Shown here piece after piece: positions 17,826 to 26,021 of a DNA stretch of 64,000 nucleotides. The notes under the pieces were generated by a model. That model was given only the letters and a program-made list of their open reading frames with translations. It ran no database searches and had not been told where the DNA came from. Numbering within the stretch: position 1 is the first letter of the stretch; the number at the start of each line of letters is the position of its first letter. The position numbers and the translations under genes were made by a program. The stretch lies in the NCBI RefSeq assembly GCF_013340935.1, contig NZ_WHOS01000023.1, forward strand, positions 43,304-107,303. The letters are read 5' to 3'. The DNA comes from Azospirillum melinis. GTDB taxonomy: Bacteria; Pseudomonadota; Alphaproteobacteria; Azospirillales; Azospirillaceae.

Positions 17826-18589
17826 ATAAAAGGCCGAATCAGGATACTGATAATTCAGGTCCAGAGATCCAATTTGTCACCACTGTGGACGGCGTTGAGG
17901 AAGTAGCCCCGCCGCGCCCAGCGCAGGAATTCATTCCATCGTGGTTCAAATCTATGGATTCTGTGGTTTCTTCGAAAAAAAGTGACTGTCCAATCGAGCG
18001 TTTAGCACATGGAATAGGAACAATCAAAAAGTGCCCAGGCATTCATGACATGATGAGTGCAGGCTACATCATTCCGGCCTGGGCCGATTATATTATTGAG
18101 TACGATAGCGATCTAGGCACATTGAATTGGTCATCTCCATCACCATGGGCGCAAATCAGCTTCCATTCGCCAGAGCAACTGGAGGGGGCAAAGCCAATGG
18201 CGGAGATGATACGCCCTTACCGTGGTGTGCTGAAGTTCGAGAGCCCGTGGCGTATCATCTTGCCAACGGGATACAGTTCATTGCTAGTTGCTCCATTCTA
18301 CTCGGATCCAACCTCTCCACTTCAAATTGTTCCAGGGATTGTCGACCACGATTCGTTCCATGTTGCAAATGTACTTGCAATGTTCCGGCAGTATGGGCGC
18401 GGTAAATGGATGCTCAAACGGGGAACACCCCTCGCACAAGTTATTCCGTTTCGACGCGAGAATTACAGGAGCACTGTGAGGTTTGCCGACGCCGTCGATC
18501 AGCGTCGAATAAATAGTGAAAGAGTTAAGCTCGAAGGAAGTGATGGCAGATATAGGACTTGGTTTTGGAAGAAAAAATCGTTCCGGTAA
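17810..18589 (+). CDS. Conserved protein of unknown function (DUF6065-like)
   Basis: 259 residues, overlapping the second oxygenase by 16 bp. Motifs that recur in a phage/bacterial family of unknown function are present: FIPSWFKSM near the start, AGYIIPAWADY, FESPWRIILPTGYSSLLVAPF, PGIVDHDSFHVANV, and RGTPLAQVIPFRREN. It is predicted soluble, with no signal peptide. Relatives commonly accompany 2OG-Fe(II) oxygenases in phages, as here. The family name is from memory and should be checked. Possibly an accessory oxygenase or carrier factor; there is no direct evidence. Confidence 0.65.
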   Translation: MLSFLNKRPNQDTDNSGPEIQFVTTVDGVEEVAPPRPAQEFIPSWFKSMDSVVSSKKSDCPIERLAHGIGTIKKCPGIHDMMSAGYIIPAWADYIIEYDSDLGTLNWSSPSPWAQISFHSPEQLEGAKPMAEMIRPYRGVLKFESPWRIILPTGYSSLLVAPFYSDPTSPLQIVPGIVDHDSFHVANVLAMFRQYGRGKWMLKRGTPLAQVIPFRRENYRSTVRFADAVDQRRINSERVKLEGSDGRYRTWFWKKKSFR

Positions 18590-18887
18590 GCAACGCCTAG
18601 AGTGTCTTGTTGTGTCGAAAGACTCATGCGGAAATACCAAGGAGAACAAGGCAATTGTCGCTGTATGCGAAACCCCGGAGTACAGCCTGAGATCGTTACA
18701 TGAAGTCGGTGCGGCCGGATAGGGCCTCGCCCCGCCTCCGCCTCGCAATCGACATAACGGTTTCGACCTTCCAGCACTGTCGGTAAGCTCGCTTGCTGGC
18801 AGCATCCCCTGGGTCATTGAGCAGGCGGTGCATCTTATATCGGTACGGGATGGTTGCGATGACCTTGATCGAGCGCCGCAGACATCA
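18590..18887. other. Right edge of the AT-rich island, no gene
   Basis: Composition returns to GC-rich near 18700. No coding signal seen. Confidence 0.4.
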
Positions 18888-19202
18888 AGGCTGCGGTTGA
18901 TTGACGTCTGGCTGGCTCATGGTTCGAGTGGCCTGACCGCCGTGCGGCATTTGACCGACCGGAACGGCATTCCCGTGATCGTGTGCAGCGGGCATGCAGC
19001 CGCCCAGGATGCGCGGACTGCCGGTGCCATAGACTTCCTGAAAAAGCCGTTCCGGCTCTCTGACTTGGAATGCGCGTTCGCAATGGTCATGGAAGCGGAA
19101 GCTCTGGCCGACCCTATTATGACCGGTGCGAAGTTGAAGCTGTTGGCAGCACATGCGTTGTCACCTGCCGGTCGATACATCGCCTTGCGGCACAGGCCTT
19201 GA
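18888..19202 (+). pseudogene. Truncated receiver-domain gene, copy of the one at 3727
   Basis: About 100 residues matching the C-terminal two-thirds of the 3727-4167 receiver protein: LIDVWLAHGSSGLTAVRHL, IPVIVCSGHAAAQDA, FLKKPFRLSDLE and the LSPAGR end are nearly shared. The first ~55 residues, with the acidic pair, are missing; homology begins abruptly at ~18890. Upstream frame residues are unrelated. The phospho-acceptor Asp and Lys survive but the fold cannot be complete. A recombination or island-insertion scar is the likely cause. Confidence 0.8.
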
Positions 19203-19515
19203 ATCCGTGGGAGCAAAGGGGGCATCGGGTGCGTCAAGCGCGGACAACTCGGGAGTTGCCTAACCGTCAACGGCCCCTCTTTAGAGTCTATGATTCTACC
19301 GGTTTTCCCAAGATAAACCGTTGATATAAACGAAGAAAATTTATACCGCACCGCAGCATTCTGTTCTGCGGCCACCTTTCCCCCTATCCAGCGAGCTTCA
19401 TGCAACGGGCCGACGAGGGCTTTGGACATCACAATGTGTCGGGTTCCAGCCCATTCGTCGATGCACAGACACGCCACTCCGGAGGAGGCCTTCCCACCGT
19501 GAGCAGAAGGTGGTC
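19203..19515. other. Intergenic stretch, nothing recognised
   Basis: No convincing gene; short frames only. Confidence 0.4.
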
Positions 19516-19824
19516 TTACTCGAGCATGGTCGGCGTGCCCGGAGGACGTCGCTGTCGGTCATCCAGTAGATCGGCATGGCGTAGCAGCATCGCCCAGGCT
19601 AGTTCATAGTCACCCCAGTCCGTCATCTCAGGCGCTCTGCGCCACAAGCGGGCCACGCAATCCGGGCAGAGCGTGACGATCTCATATATCGACCACCAGT
19701 CCCGTCCATCCAGAGCATTGGGTCCGAACCATACCTGGTCCGGCCGACGACCGCAGCGTGCGCACCGGTCTACCCTGGGTCCGCCCCGACATCGTGAGGC
19801 CTTCTGTCGGCCGGGGAAGCTCAT
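19516..19824 (-). CDS. Small hypothetical protein with a CxxC...CxxC zinc-ribbon-like motif
   Basis: 102 residues from ATG 19824 behind GAGGAGG. CARCGRR and LCPDCVARL give two CxxC pairs ~32 residues apart, as in zinc ribbons. WWSIYEIVTLCPDC and DYELAWAMLLRHADLLDD look protein-like. No family recognised and no operon partner. It could be a real small plasmid gene. Confidence 0.5.
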   Translation of the reverse strand: MSFPGRQKASRCRGGPRVDRCARCGRRPDQVWFGPNALDGRDWWSIYEIVTLCPDCVARLWRRAPEMTDWGDYELAWAMLLRHADLLDDRQRRPPGTPTMLE

Positions 19825-20424
19825 GGCGACGAGACCTCCTCGATGCAGACGCTGGGCCATCCCGGACATCTCTAATTTGGCGTCCCAGCAGCGACCTTAA
19901 ATGCTGCTTTTCACGGGATCCAGGACCAAGCGCTCGTATGCGGTTAACCTGACCGATGCCGGATTGAGACTGCGCAAGGCAACCAGCGCTGCGTCCAAAC
20001 CTTGTCCGAGGGGCAGTGCTCTTGCCAGCTTGCGGCCAATCTGTGCCAGCCAACGATTCCATGGGGCGTGTCCGAGGGAATCGGGGCCGCCATAGCCATG
20101 GCCATGGCTAGGATCCGCAGGTCCTGGGCTCATTGGCAGCCGAGTTTTCTGGAGTTTTCGAGATTTTAGAAAACTGGACTAAACTCCCTATACACGAGGC
20201 CCTCTTCAGCCACCCTGCGCTCGTTGGGCGGAGGCGATCAGCCGCGGATCCTGCCTGATCTGTTGTGATTGCCATGTATCGTTTTGTGCTGATGGGAGAG
20301 GGGTACGTGCTGTCCAAGTTGCAGCTGCCGGGTAATCCACACCTCGACGATTGCGCCTCGGCGGTCCGGTGATCTACCTCGGCCGAGTGTGGACTTTCTC
20401 CGGGGAACGGCCTTGTCGGACGCG
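19825..20424. other. Intergenic 600 bp with a GTTTTC/GAAAAC dyad
   Basis: No gene supported. At 20143-20173 are two GTTTTC copies (20143, 20153) and one GAAAAC (20168), forming a dyad in an otherwise GC-rich stretch; it could be an operator or a degraded terminator. Confidence 0.45.
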
Positions 20425-21684
20425 ATGCGCACTCTGATCCAGCGGTGGCGGGAGGATCCCAATGCCACCTACCGCAGCTGATTTCTCTGGGAAGAGCGCG
20501 TCAAAAATTTCCGCTCGATCCGCCGCGGCATCCAGCAGGTCGTCACCGACATCGAGGCGGGCACCTTCGGTAACGCCTACCAGGGCTCGTCGCTGGAGAC
20601 CGTGGTCCACTCCATCGCCGAGCAACGCCAAGTCTTCAAAGGCGCCGACCACGCCCTTTTCTGGAAGCCCAAGCTGCGCATCCCGGACATCTACGAGAAC
20701 GCCGACAACCAGCGCGCCTTCGGCCGTTTGCTCGACACCTGCGTCTGCTGCAACGCCGAGGCCCAGGTCCTCGCCGCCATTCAGCAGCTGGATGCCAAGC
20801 AGGTCAAAGGCCTCGGTCCGGCCGTCGCCAACCTGTTGTATTTTCTGCACCCGACCATCGTGCCGCCGTTCAACACCGCCATCGTGAACGGCTACAACGC
20901 GCTCACCGGCGCCAAGGTGAAGCTCGGGAAGTGGGACGAGTTCCTGGCCATGCGCCGGGGCATCCTGGCGCTCAACGCCGAATACCGCCCCCTGCTGTCG
21001 AACGACCTGGGCGCCATCGGCGGCCTGCTGTTCGATGTTGGCTCCGGCCGGTACACCCCCCCGCCGCGGGAAGATGACGCGGCCGCTCGCGCCGCCTGGG
21101 AAGCCGACTTTGCCAAGGTGCGCGAGGAGAGCGCCAAGGCCTCCAAGGCCGCGGCGGCGGAGCGGGAAGGGGACCGCACCCACACCGAGATCCAGGGCTG
21201 GCTGCGCGACCTTGGCCAAGCGTTGGGCTACGACGTGTGGATCGCGTCGAACGACCGCGGGCGTCCGTACGACGGCGGCAAGCTCGGGGAGGGTTGCCTC
21301 GAGCGGCTGCCCGAGACCATCGAGAAGGCGCCCGGCGCCGACGCCGTCCGGCTCATCGACGTGCTGTGGCTCGACCGGGGCAAGGCGCATGTTGCCGCCG
21401 CCTTCGAGGTCGAGCACTCCACTTCGATCTACTCGGGCATTGTCCGCATGCTCGACCTGGCGCTCGGCACCCAGGCCCACGCCCTCGAAGGGATGTTCCT
21501 GGTGGCGCCGAATGGCCGGGAGGACGAGGTGCGTGCCCAACTGGCCCGACCGGCGTTCAGCCGCGTGGCCGACCTCCAGGTGCGTTACCTGCCGTACGGC
21601 GAATTGGAGTCCCATCGGAAGTCGATCGCGCGGTTCAGCTCCGGCATGAAGGCCATCAACGCCATCGCGCAGACCTTGGTCTGA
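20425..21684 (+). pseudogene. PD-(D/E)XK-type nuclease gene interrupted by one in-frame TGA
   Basis: From ATG 20425 the frame reads MRTLIQRWREDPNATYRS, meets TGA at 20479-20481, and continues FLWEERVKNFRSIRRGIQQV without frameshift to 21684 (419 residues if read through). The N-terminal half contains AVANLLYFLHP and PFNTAIVNGYNALTG; the C-terminal half carries RLIDVLWLD...AAFEVEHSTSIYSGIVRMLDL, the D...ExE-type core of a PD-(D/E)XK nuclease common in restriction-like proteins. A change of TGG to TGA would explain the interruption. The remaining frame could restart at GTG 20602 and keep the nuclease domain. Role (restriction or defence) is inferred. Confidence 0.7.
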
Positions 21685-21703
21685 GCGGATTGCAGTTCCG
21701 GCG

Positions 21704-22285
21704 TCAGTGGCTGAACTCACCCCTCGCCATGGCGAGGTGGTGCGCCTGGTGGTGACTGCCCTGGGCCATGACGCCGATGAACCCGAGTCCGCGGATGCGC
21801 GCTGTCTCCTTCGGGGCCGCCGCGGTGACGGTCAGGACGACGCCGTTCGTCGTCGGCTCCGTCTTGGCGGTCCAGCCGTTCACGCCGTTGATCTCGTGGG
21901 CGTGCGCCGGGACCATGCGCCGGATCGCCTCCAGGGTCCGCCCGTCGCCGGTGACCGCATACGTGGCTCCGCCGTCGAGCGGCGTCGCAACAGCCTTCGC
22001 GTTGAGCGTGAGCTCATTCATGTCGACGAGGTGCTGGCGCAACGCCTCGATGTCCACCTGGGACCAGTCCGTGCCCGGGTCAGCCTCCAGAATGCGGACG
22101 ATCTCCTGGATGGTGCCGAATGCATCCTGGCCCGGCATCGTTGGGACCGCGCTGGGCGGCGACATGGGCGCCTCGGCATGATGAGCGGCGTGGTTCATCG
22201 GCAGCGCGGTCTGTGCAGCGGCGGTCCCGCTCCCAACGGCAACAATGAGGGCAAGGGCGGCGGCGGTGGCCCTTCGGGCTCGGAG
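21704..22285 (-). pseudogene. Secreted His/Met-containing protein that lost its start to an IS remnant
   Basis: About 193 residues. A signal-peptide-like stretch (RRATAAALALIVAVGSGTAAA) precedes ALPMNHAAHHAEAPM, then a well-formed domain (FGTIQEIVRILEADPGTDWS, HEINGVNGWTAK, IRGLGFIGVMAQG) ending in SHHQAHHLAMARGEFSH. The His/Met-rich ends suggest metal binding in the periplasm. No ATG, GTG or TTG lies before the signal sequence; upstream the frame runs directly into IS3 transposase sequence at ~22285, so the native start codon was removed. It is likely silent or expressed only as a fusion. Family not recognised. Confidence 0.65.
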
Positions 22286-23044
<759 letters not shown>

Positions 23045-23406
23045 TCAGACCACTGGCTCGAGGCCTGACTTGAGCGCCAGCATGTCGAACGTTTGCCCGG
23101 GCAGCAGGCACAGCGATGCCTTGGCCAGCAACTCGCGGCGCCCGACGCAGGGGCAGCCGTCGTGGACAGCCGAGCCCCCGACGGTGTGCCGGTCAACGCC
23201 CAGCTGGTCTGCCATACCCTTGGCTGACCAGCTTGGGGATGTTCCGGGCCTGCGATGGGGGTGGGGCTGGCATTTTTCCTGGTATCCCTCCGTTTTGCGC
23301 GCTTTTCGAAGGGGTGGAACAGGGCAATCCGCCATCTCTCCCGATTGTCAAATTTGGAACAATCCGGCCAAACCCGCTGGTGGTTGCTGTTTTCGGAACG
23401 GTGCTC

Positions 23407-23435
23407 GCTATCGAAGGCGCGAGGCGCGAGCCAAG
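23407..23435 (+). repeat. 29-bp direct repeat, copy 1
   Basis: Begins GCTATCGAAGGCGCG; 26 of 29 bases match the copy at 23599-23627, 192 bp downstream. Confidence 0.75.
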
Positions 23436-23598
23436 CAAGGGCAATGCCTCGCCCTGGAAGAACCACGGGGGGCGGGGGGGGCTCGCACCTGTCTGGCGGC
23501 GGAGGCCTAGGCACACCCCCGCCCGTCCCAGGGACACCGGCGCCGAAGTCCGAGCCGCAGAGGGCGAGGGTGTGGTGGTGGCCTCAGAAAAGGCCGCT

Positions 23599-23627
23599 GC
23601 TATCGAAGGCGCGGAGCGCGAACCAAG
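23599..23627 (+). repeat. 29-bp direct repeat, copy 2
   Basis: Begins GCTATCGAAGGCGCG and ends CCAAG like copy 1 at 23407; lies 28 bp before the perfect palindrome at 23655. Confidence 0.75.
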
Positions 23628-23654
23628 GGCCTGGGACCTCGAGCCTGGCCCCTG

Positions 23655-23682
23655 GCAAAAGTATAGACGTCTATACTTTTGC
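23655..23682. repeat. 28-bp palindrome, copy 2 (perfect)
   Basis: Left half GCAAAAGTATAGAC and right half GTCTATACTTTTGC are exact reverse complements. A dimeric DNA-binding protein or recombinase site is likely; it lies ~160 bp beyond the stop of the XRE regulator. Confidence 0.85.
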
Positions 23683-23845
23683 TGGTGCAGGTTTCATCTG
23701 TCGGTGACGTGCACCAAGACGTCGGCAAGGGCCAGCGCGTCGGCTGCATCGGCCAGGGCATTGCCACGGTCAGCTGCTGGGGCCTCTGGGCCGAGGCGCC
23801 GAGGCCGACGGCCTGGGCCAGGGCCGCCTTGGATACGTTCTCGGT

Positions 23846-24196
23846 TCAGGGCACTCTGCGACCTTCTTCTTGGCGAAGCTGCGCAAATACCTCGGCCTGT
23901 CCGACCAACACCTTCAGATCACCAGTCTCCAAGACATGCGCAGCAGAAAGAAGCCGCGCCTCAAGAGCGATCCTGACTTGGTCGGGTTCTGAACCTTTGT
24001 CGCCGATCAGCAGGCTGTCGGTGGTCGTGCCAAGCACGCGTGCGATCCTGACCAGGGTGTCCAGGTCTGGGGCGTGCACATCTCGCACGTAGTTGCCGTA
24101 GCGCTGCTCGCTGAGTCCAGCCCTTCGGGCAATTTCCGCATCGCTTAGCCCGAGTGCCTGCGCACAGGCCCGCAATCTTCCACCGAATCCTTCCAT
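23846..24196 (-). CDS. XRE-family helix-turn-helix regulator
   Basis: 116 residues from ATG 24196. Residues ~4-65 form a Cro/C1-type HTH: RLRACAQALGLSDAEIARRAGLSEQRYGNYVRDVHAPDLDTLVRIARVLGTT. The C-terminal ~45 residues are helical (EARLLSAAHVLETGDLKVLV) and may dimerise. It is divergent from a small secreted SH3 gene (24305), so the ~110-bp gap probably holds its operator. Phage- or plasmid-type regulator; target unknown. The two 28-bp palindromes lie downstream and are an alternative binding target. Confidence 0.87.
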   Translation of the reverse strand: MEGFGGRLRACAQALGLSDAEIARRAGLSEQRYGNYVRDVHAPDLDTLVRIARVLGTTTDSLLIGDKGSEPDQVRIALEARLLSAAHVLETGDLKVLVGQAEVFAQLRQEEGRRVP

Positions 24197-24304
24197 GAGG
24201 TCGGTGTGCCCGCGGTTTGCCGTTTGGTCTATAAAGACATCCTTGATGACAAAACAGGATTCCTTGTGTATGAAACGTTGACGGCAACTCAACCCGAGGC
24301 ATGT

Positions 24305-24613
24305 ATGCGGACGCTCCTCATGTCGATCGCCGCGATCACGTTGGCGACATCACCGGCCATGGCATTCGAATGCCCTGTGGGCAAAGGCGCGTCCGTCTAT
24401 GACGGAGTGCCTGGAGGCAAGCTACGCACCGAACCGCGGGATGATGCTCGCATTATCAGCGGGCTGAAAAATGGAATGGCCGTCGCAGTGCTCGAGGTGA
24501 AACCGGCCTGCCGCCTTCCCCATGGCTGGGTTCGCGTCGACCATGATGGGAAGAGTGGCTACGTCCGCGAGTCTGATCTCAGGCCTCGTATCCGTCCCGA
24601 ATGGAATAACTGA
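24305..24613 (+). CDS. Small secreted protein with a bacterial SH3 domain
   Basis: 102 residues from ATG 24305. Signal peptide MRTLLMSIAAITLATSPAMA, cleaved before FECP. The mature part is SH3b-like: GGKLRTEPRDDARIISGLKNG, then VRVDHDGKSGYVRESDL. Such domains bind cell wall or peptides in the periplasm. A Cys pair (FECP, KPAC) may form a disulphide. Single gene, divergent from the XRE regulator. An ATG at 24301 is out of frame. Confidence 0.78.
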   Translation: MRTLLMSIAAITLATSPAMAFECPVGKGASVYDGVPGGKLRTEPRDDARIISGLKNGMAVAVLEVKPACRLPHGWVRVDHDGKSGYVRESDLRPRIRPEWNN

Positions 24614-24696
24614 AAACATACCTGTAGTTCTGAGCCAGAGCATAAGTGGCAATGGCTTACTTGGTTGAAAGCACTGTCTTCTGGAGAAAAATAGGT

Positions 24697-25338
24697 ATGA
24701 CGGCTCGCTCTTATACATTCACTGTGAATGACGTTGACTTCGAGTTCAGCGTTACCTCCGGAACAGTGCTCGGAACAGATCAGAGAAGCGACACAAAGGT
24801 ATGGGGCGGTGGTGGAACGGTCATTGTCGACGGCACCGGCGGTGGCAGAACGAACATCAACTCGCAGATCGATGTGGTGCGTGACTTGTGGCTACGCGAC
24901 GACAATGGCCAAGAGCATCACTTTAGATTCAATCAGGACATCCCTCTCAGAGAAGGTCATCACGTCCATTGCATTTTTCTGTCGGGCAGAGACCTGAATG
25001 AAAACAAGAAATTCAGCGCTGCATACTCTGTTTTTGACTCTTCGGTAAATAAATGCTGGCATCTCAATGGTGTTGCTGAGGCCGTAAAGATGCCAAATTA
25101 TGTGAGCATAAATGACTGGCTTGTAGGTTGTGCCCTCCTGCTGGTTTATGGAGTGGGCGTTCTTGTTCTCGGGGCGCTCATCTATTTGCGGCTTTCAGGT
25201 CGCAAGTCGACCGACGGAGCCAAGCGGGCACAGCTTGACGTCCTCTCCGAGATAAAAGGACATCATCAAAAACTAATTGATGATTTGTATGCTACGCAAC
25301 AGAAGCAGGAGCCAAATGTAGCCGTAGCATTCTCGTGA
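24697..25338 (+). CDS. Membrane-anchored protein of unknown function
   Basis: 213 residues from ATG 24697. The N-terminal ~150 residues are soluble, beta-rich (SYTFTVNDVDFEFSVTSGTV, TKVWGGGGTVIVDG). One transmembrane helix at ~150-172 (LVGCALLLVYGVGVLVLGAL) precedes a charged cytoplasmic tail. Base composition is lower in GC than its surroundings, suggesting transfer. No family recognised. Confidence 0.65.
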   Translation: MTARSYTFTVNDVDFEFSVTSGTVLGTDQRSDTKVWGGGGTVIVDGTGGGRTNINSQIDVVRDLWLRDDNGQEHHFRFNQDIPLREGHHVHCIFLSGRDLNENKKFSAAYSVFDSSVNKCWHLNGVAEAVKMPNYVSINDWLVGCALLLVYGVGVLVLGALIYLRLSGRKSTDGAKRAQLDVLSEIKGHHQKLIDDLYATQQKQEPNVAVAFS

Positions 25339-25451
25339 TTTCTTCCTAAATTGGAAACCGAGACTTCACATGCTGAAGTCGGAGCTCACGAAAGACAGTG
25401 TCTGGGTTGTATGCTACCCCGCCCGGCCGCTACGTATTGGAGGTTGACTCA

Positions 25452-25937
25452 ATGTTCGAGGGCAACAATAGCGGCATCTATTTGGGCGGCATGATCCGCA
25501 ACTACCACGTTTCTGAGGCGAACCGGCGTGCCGCGGTGCGCGCGCAGGCGAACTTGGCGGAGTGGCGCGATTACGCCGCCGAACTCGAGGGCAAGCTCGA
25601 CTGGCAGGAGAACGAGACCAAAAAGGCCAACTCAGAGATCGCGAAAGCCAACATTATGATCGCCGAGCGTGATGCTCGAATCGCCGCGTTGGAGGCCGAG
25701 GTTGCCCGGCTGTCTAAGGTTGCCCAAGATTCCCAAATGGAGGCTGAAGGCCGCTTGGCCCAGTTTGACGCTTTTGCCGCGCAGCATCCGGACAGTCCGC
25801 TGATGGCCGACAGTGGCAAGCGCTTCAAATCGGGCAAGATTAAGACGAAGGCTCGCTTGATATACGAGGCGGCTTTCGATGCTCATGGCCGGAACAAGCT
25901 CGGCATTTCGAACCCGGCGGACCGTCGAGTAGACTGA
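25452..25937 (+). CDS. Coiled-coil hypothetical protein
   Basis: 161 residues from ATG 25452 with TTGGAGG nine bases upstream. After MFEGNNSGIYLGGMIRNYHV comes a long heptad helix (residues ~30-115: ELEGKLDWQENETKKANSEI, ARIAALEAEVARLSKVAQDS). The C-terminus is basic (SGKRFKSGKIKTKARLIYE). It ends at a bidirectional terminator opposite DotA/TraY. Function unknown. Confidence 0.65.
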   Translation: MFEGNNSGIYLGGMIRNYHVSEANRRAAVRAQANLAEWRDYAAELEGKLDWQENETKKANSEIAKANIMIAERDARIAALEAEVARLSKVAQDSQMEAEGRLAQFDAFAAQHPDSPLMADSGKRFKSGKIKTKARLIYEAAFDAHGRNKLGISNPADRRVD

Positions 25938-25966
25938 GATCCGCCGGGTCCCGAAGTTAGTCACGA

Positions 25967-25992
25967 AACGGGGGCGAGTGCGCGCCCCCGTT
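25967..25992. terminator. Bidirectional terminator between convergent genes
   Basis: AACGGGGGCG (25967-25976), loop AGTGCG, CGCCCCCGTT (25983-25992): a perfect 10-bp GC-rich stem, flanked by A's on the left and T's on the right. It separates the convergent coiled-coil gene and dotA/traY gene. Confidence 0.85.
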
Positions 25993-26021
25993 CATGTTTT
26001 GGCGTCAGCCGTAAGCCAAGC

